A DNA stretch of 64,000 bases from contig NZ_QPID01000002.1 of NCBI RefSeq assembly GCF_003336225.1, positions 531,173-595,172 of the forward strand, in the 5' to 3' direction. Both the position numbers and the translations under genes were made by a program. The stretch is from Corallincola holothuriorum (GTDB taxonomy: Bacteria; Pseudomonadota; Gammaproteobacteria; Enterobacterales; Neiellaceae). The notes below the pieces were generated by a model, which did not search any database, was not told the DNA's origin, and saw only the letters and a list, made by a program, of their open reading frames with translations. Positions 63,940 to 64,000 of the stretch are shown piece after piece; the stretch's first letter is position 1; every line of letters starts with the position of its first letter.

Positions 63940-64000
63940 CTAAGCCAGCGCCCATTCAGCGCTGGCTTTTTTATGCACCTCTTCAGGTGTTTTCATATCA
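63940..64000 (-). CDS. C-terminus of an insertion-sequence transposase (truncated by window end)
   Basis: On the minus strand a frame enters at the window edge and ends DMKTPEEVHKKASAEWALA then TAG (63940-63942). The YxxKTPEEV-type ending is usual for IS3/IS481/IS30-class DDE transposases. The sequence beyond the stop (to about 63907, TGTGCCGTCCTAAAATAAGT) would be the IS terminal region. Family not determined because only 19 residues are visible. Confidence 0.55.
   Translation of the reverse strand, partial: DMKTPEEVHKKASAEWALA

Overview
The window is chromosomal DNA of a marine-type, facultatively anaerobic gammaproteobacterium (Alteromonadales/Aeromonadales-like; genus not determinable by eye). 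The evidence is the order alaS-lysC-csrA-tRNA-Ser-tRNA-Arg, the rpsP-rimM-trmD-rplS operon next to ffh/ypjD/corB, aroF-tyrA, a sodium-pumping oxaloacetate decarboxylase (oadGAB), a seven-function Mrp Na+/H+ antiporter, feoAB and the anaerobic ribonucleotide reductase nrdDG. Genes are dense and most spacing is operon-like.

Layout. 1-2600: end of alaS, lysC, csrA, then tRNA-Ser(GCU) and two identical tRNA-Arg(ACG). 3.0-7.7 kb: oadGAB, convergent with a dicarboxylate/amino-acid:cation symporter and a 56-residue membrane protein. 7.8-15.9 kb: a medium-chain oxidoreductase, a YqaA-like membrane protein, an M16 peptidase lipoprotein, gshA, a LysE-type exporter with an attenuator-like leader, a lytic-transglycosylase-like lipoprotein and a Blc lipocalin. 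16-24.5 kb: corB, ypjD, ffh, the rpsP operon and aroF-tyrA. 24.5-37.6 kb: small conserved genes, a large lipoprotein glycosidase with tandem surface-glycan-binding-like modules, rbgA/ylqF, a CPA2 antiporter, a DUF5610 protein, a CDF transporter and a GH13 alpha-amylase lipoprotein. 37.6-44 kb: psiE-like gene and the Mrp operon. 44.2-45.4 kb: a RES/Xre toxin-antitoxin pair. 46.1-48.8 kb: feoAB behind a perfect FNR palindrome and a Fur-like box. 48.9-53 kb: malT flanked by a broken alpha-amylase remnant and a kinase-fold gene. 53-58 kb: a CobW-type GTPase, two unknown genes and nrdDG, which lies behind a cobalamin riboswitch. 58.4-64 kb: an accessory block with an orphan Rhs tip and possible immunity gene, a REP-associated tyrosine transposase (RAYT) with its repeats, a Ca-binding-repeat lipoprotein, and the edge of an insertion sequence.

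How the parts fit: oadGAB, the DAACS symporter, the CPA2 antiporter and Mrp point to strong sodium-coupled energetics. MalT, the GH13 amylase, the amylase remnant and the large glycosidase form an alpha-glucan theme spread over several loci. FeoAB with an FNR site and NrdDG indicate anaerobic growth. The B12 riboswitch on nrdDG implies that a B12-dependent class II reductase, encoded elsewhere, replaces NrdDG when cobalamin is available.

The least ordinary parts are the B12 riboswitch on nrdDG, the 58.4-64 kb island bracketed in part by two near-identical 49-nt repeats that carry the RAYT motif, the leader-peptide/terminator arrangement before the LysE-type gene, the paired palindromes and amylase remnant around malT, and two tiny ORFs (6267-6437 minus, 29369-29431 plus). 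No CRISPR array, prophage or wholly new multi-gene system was recognised.
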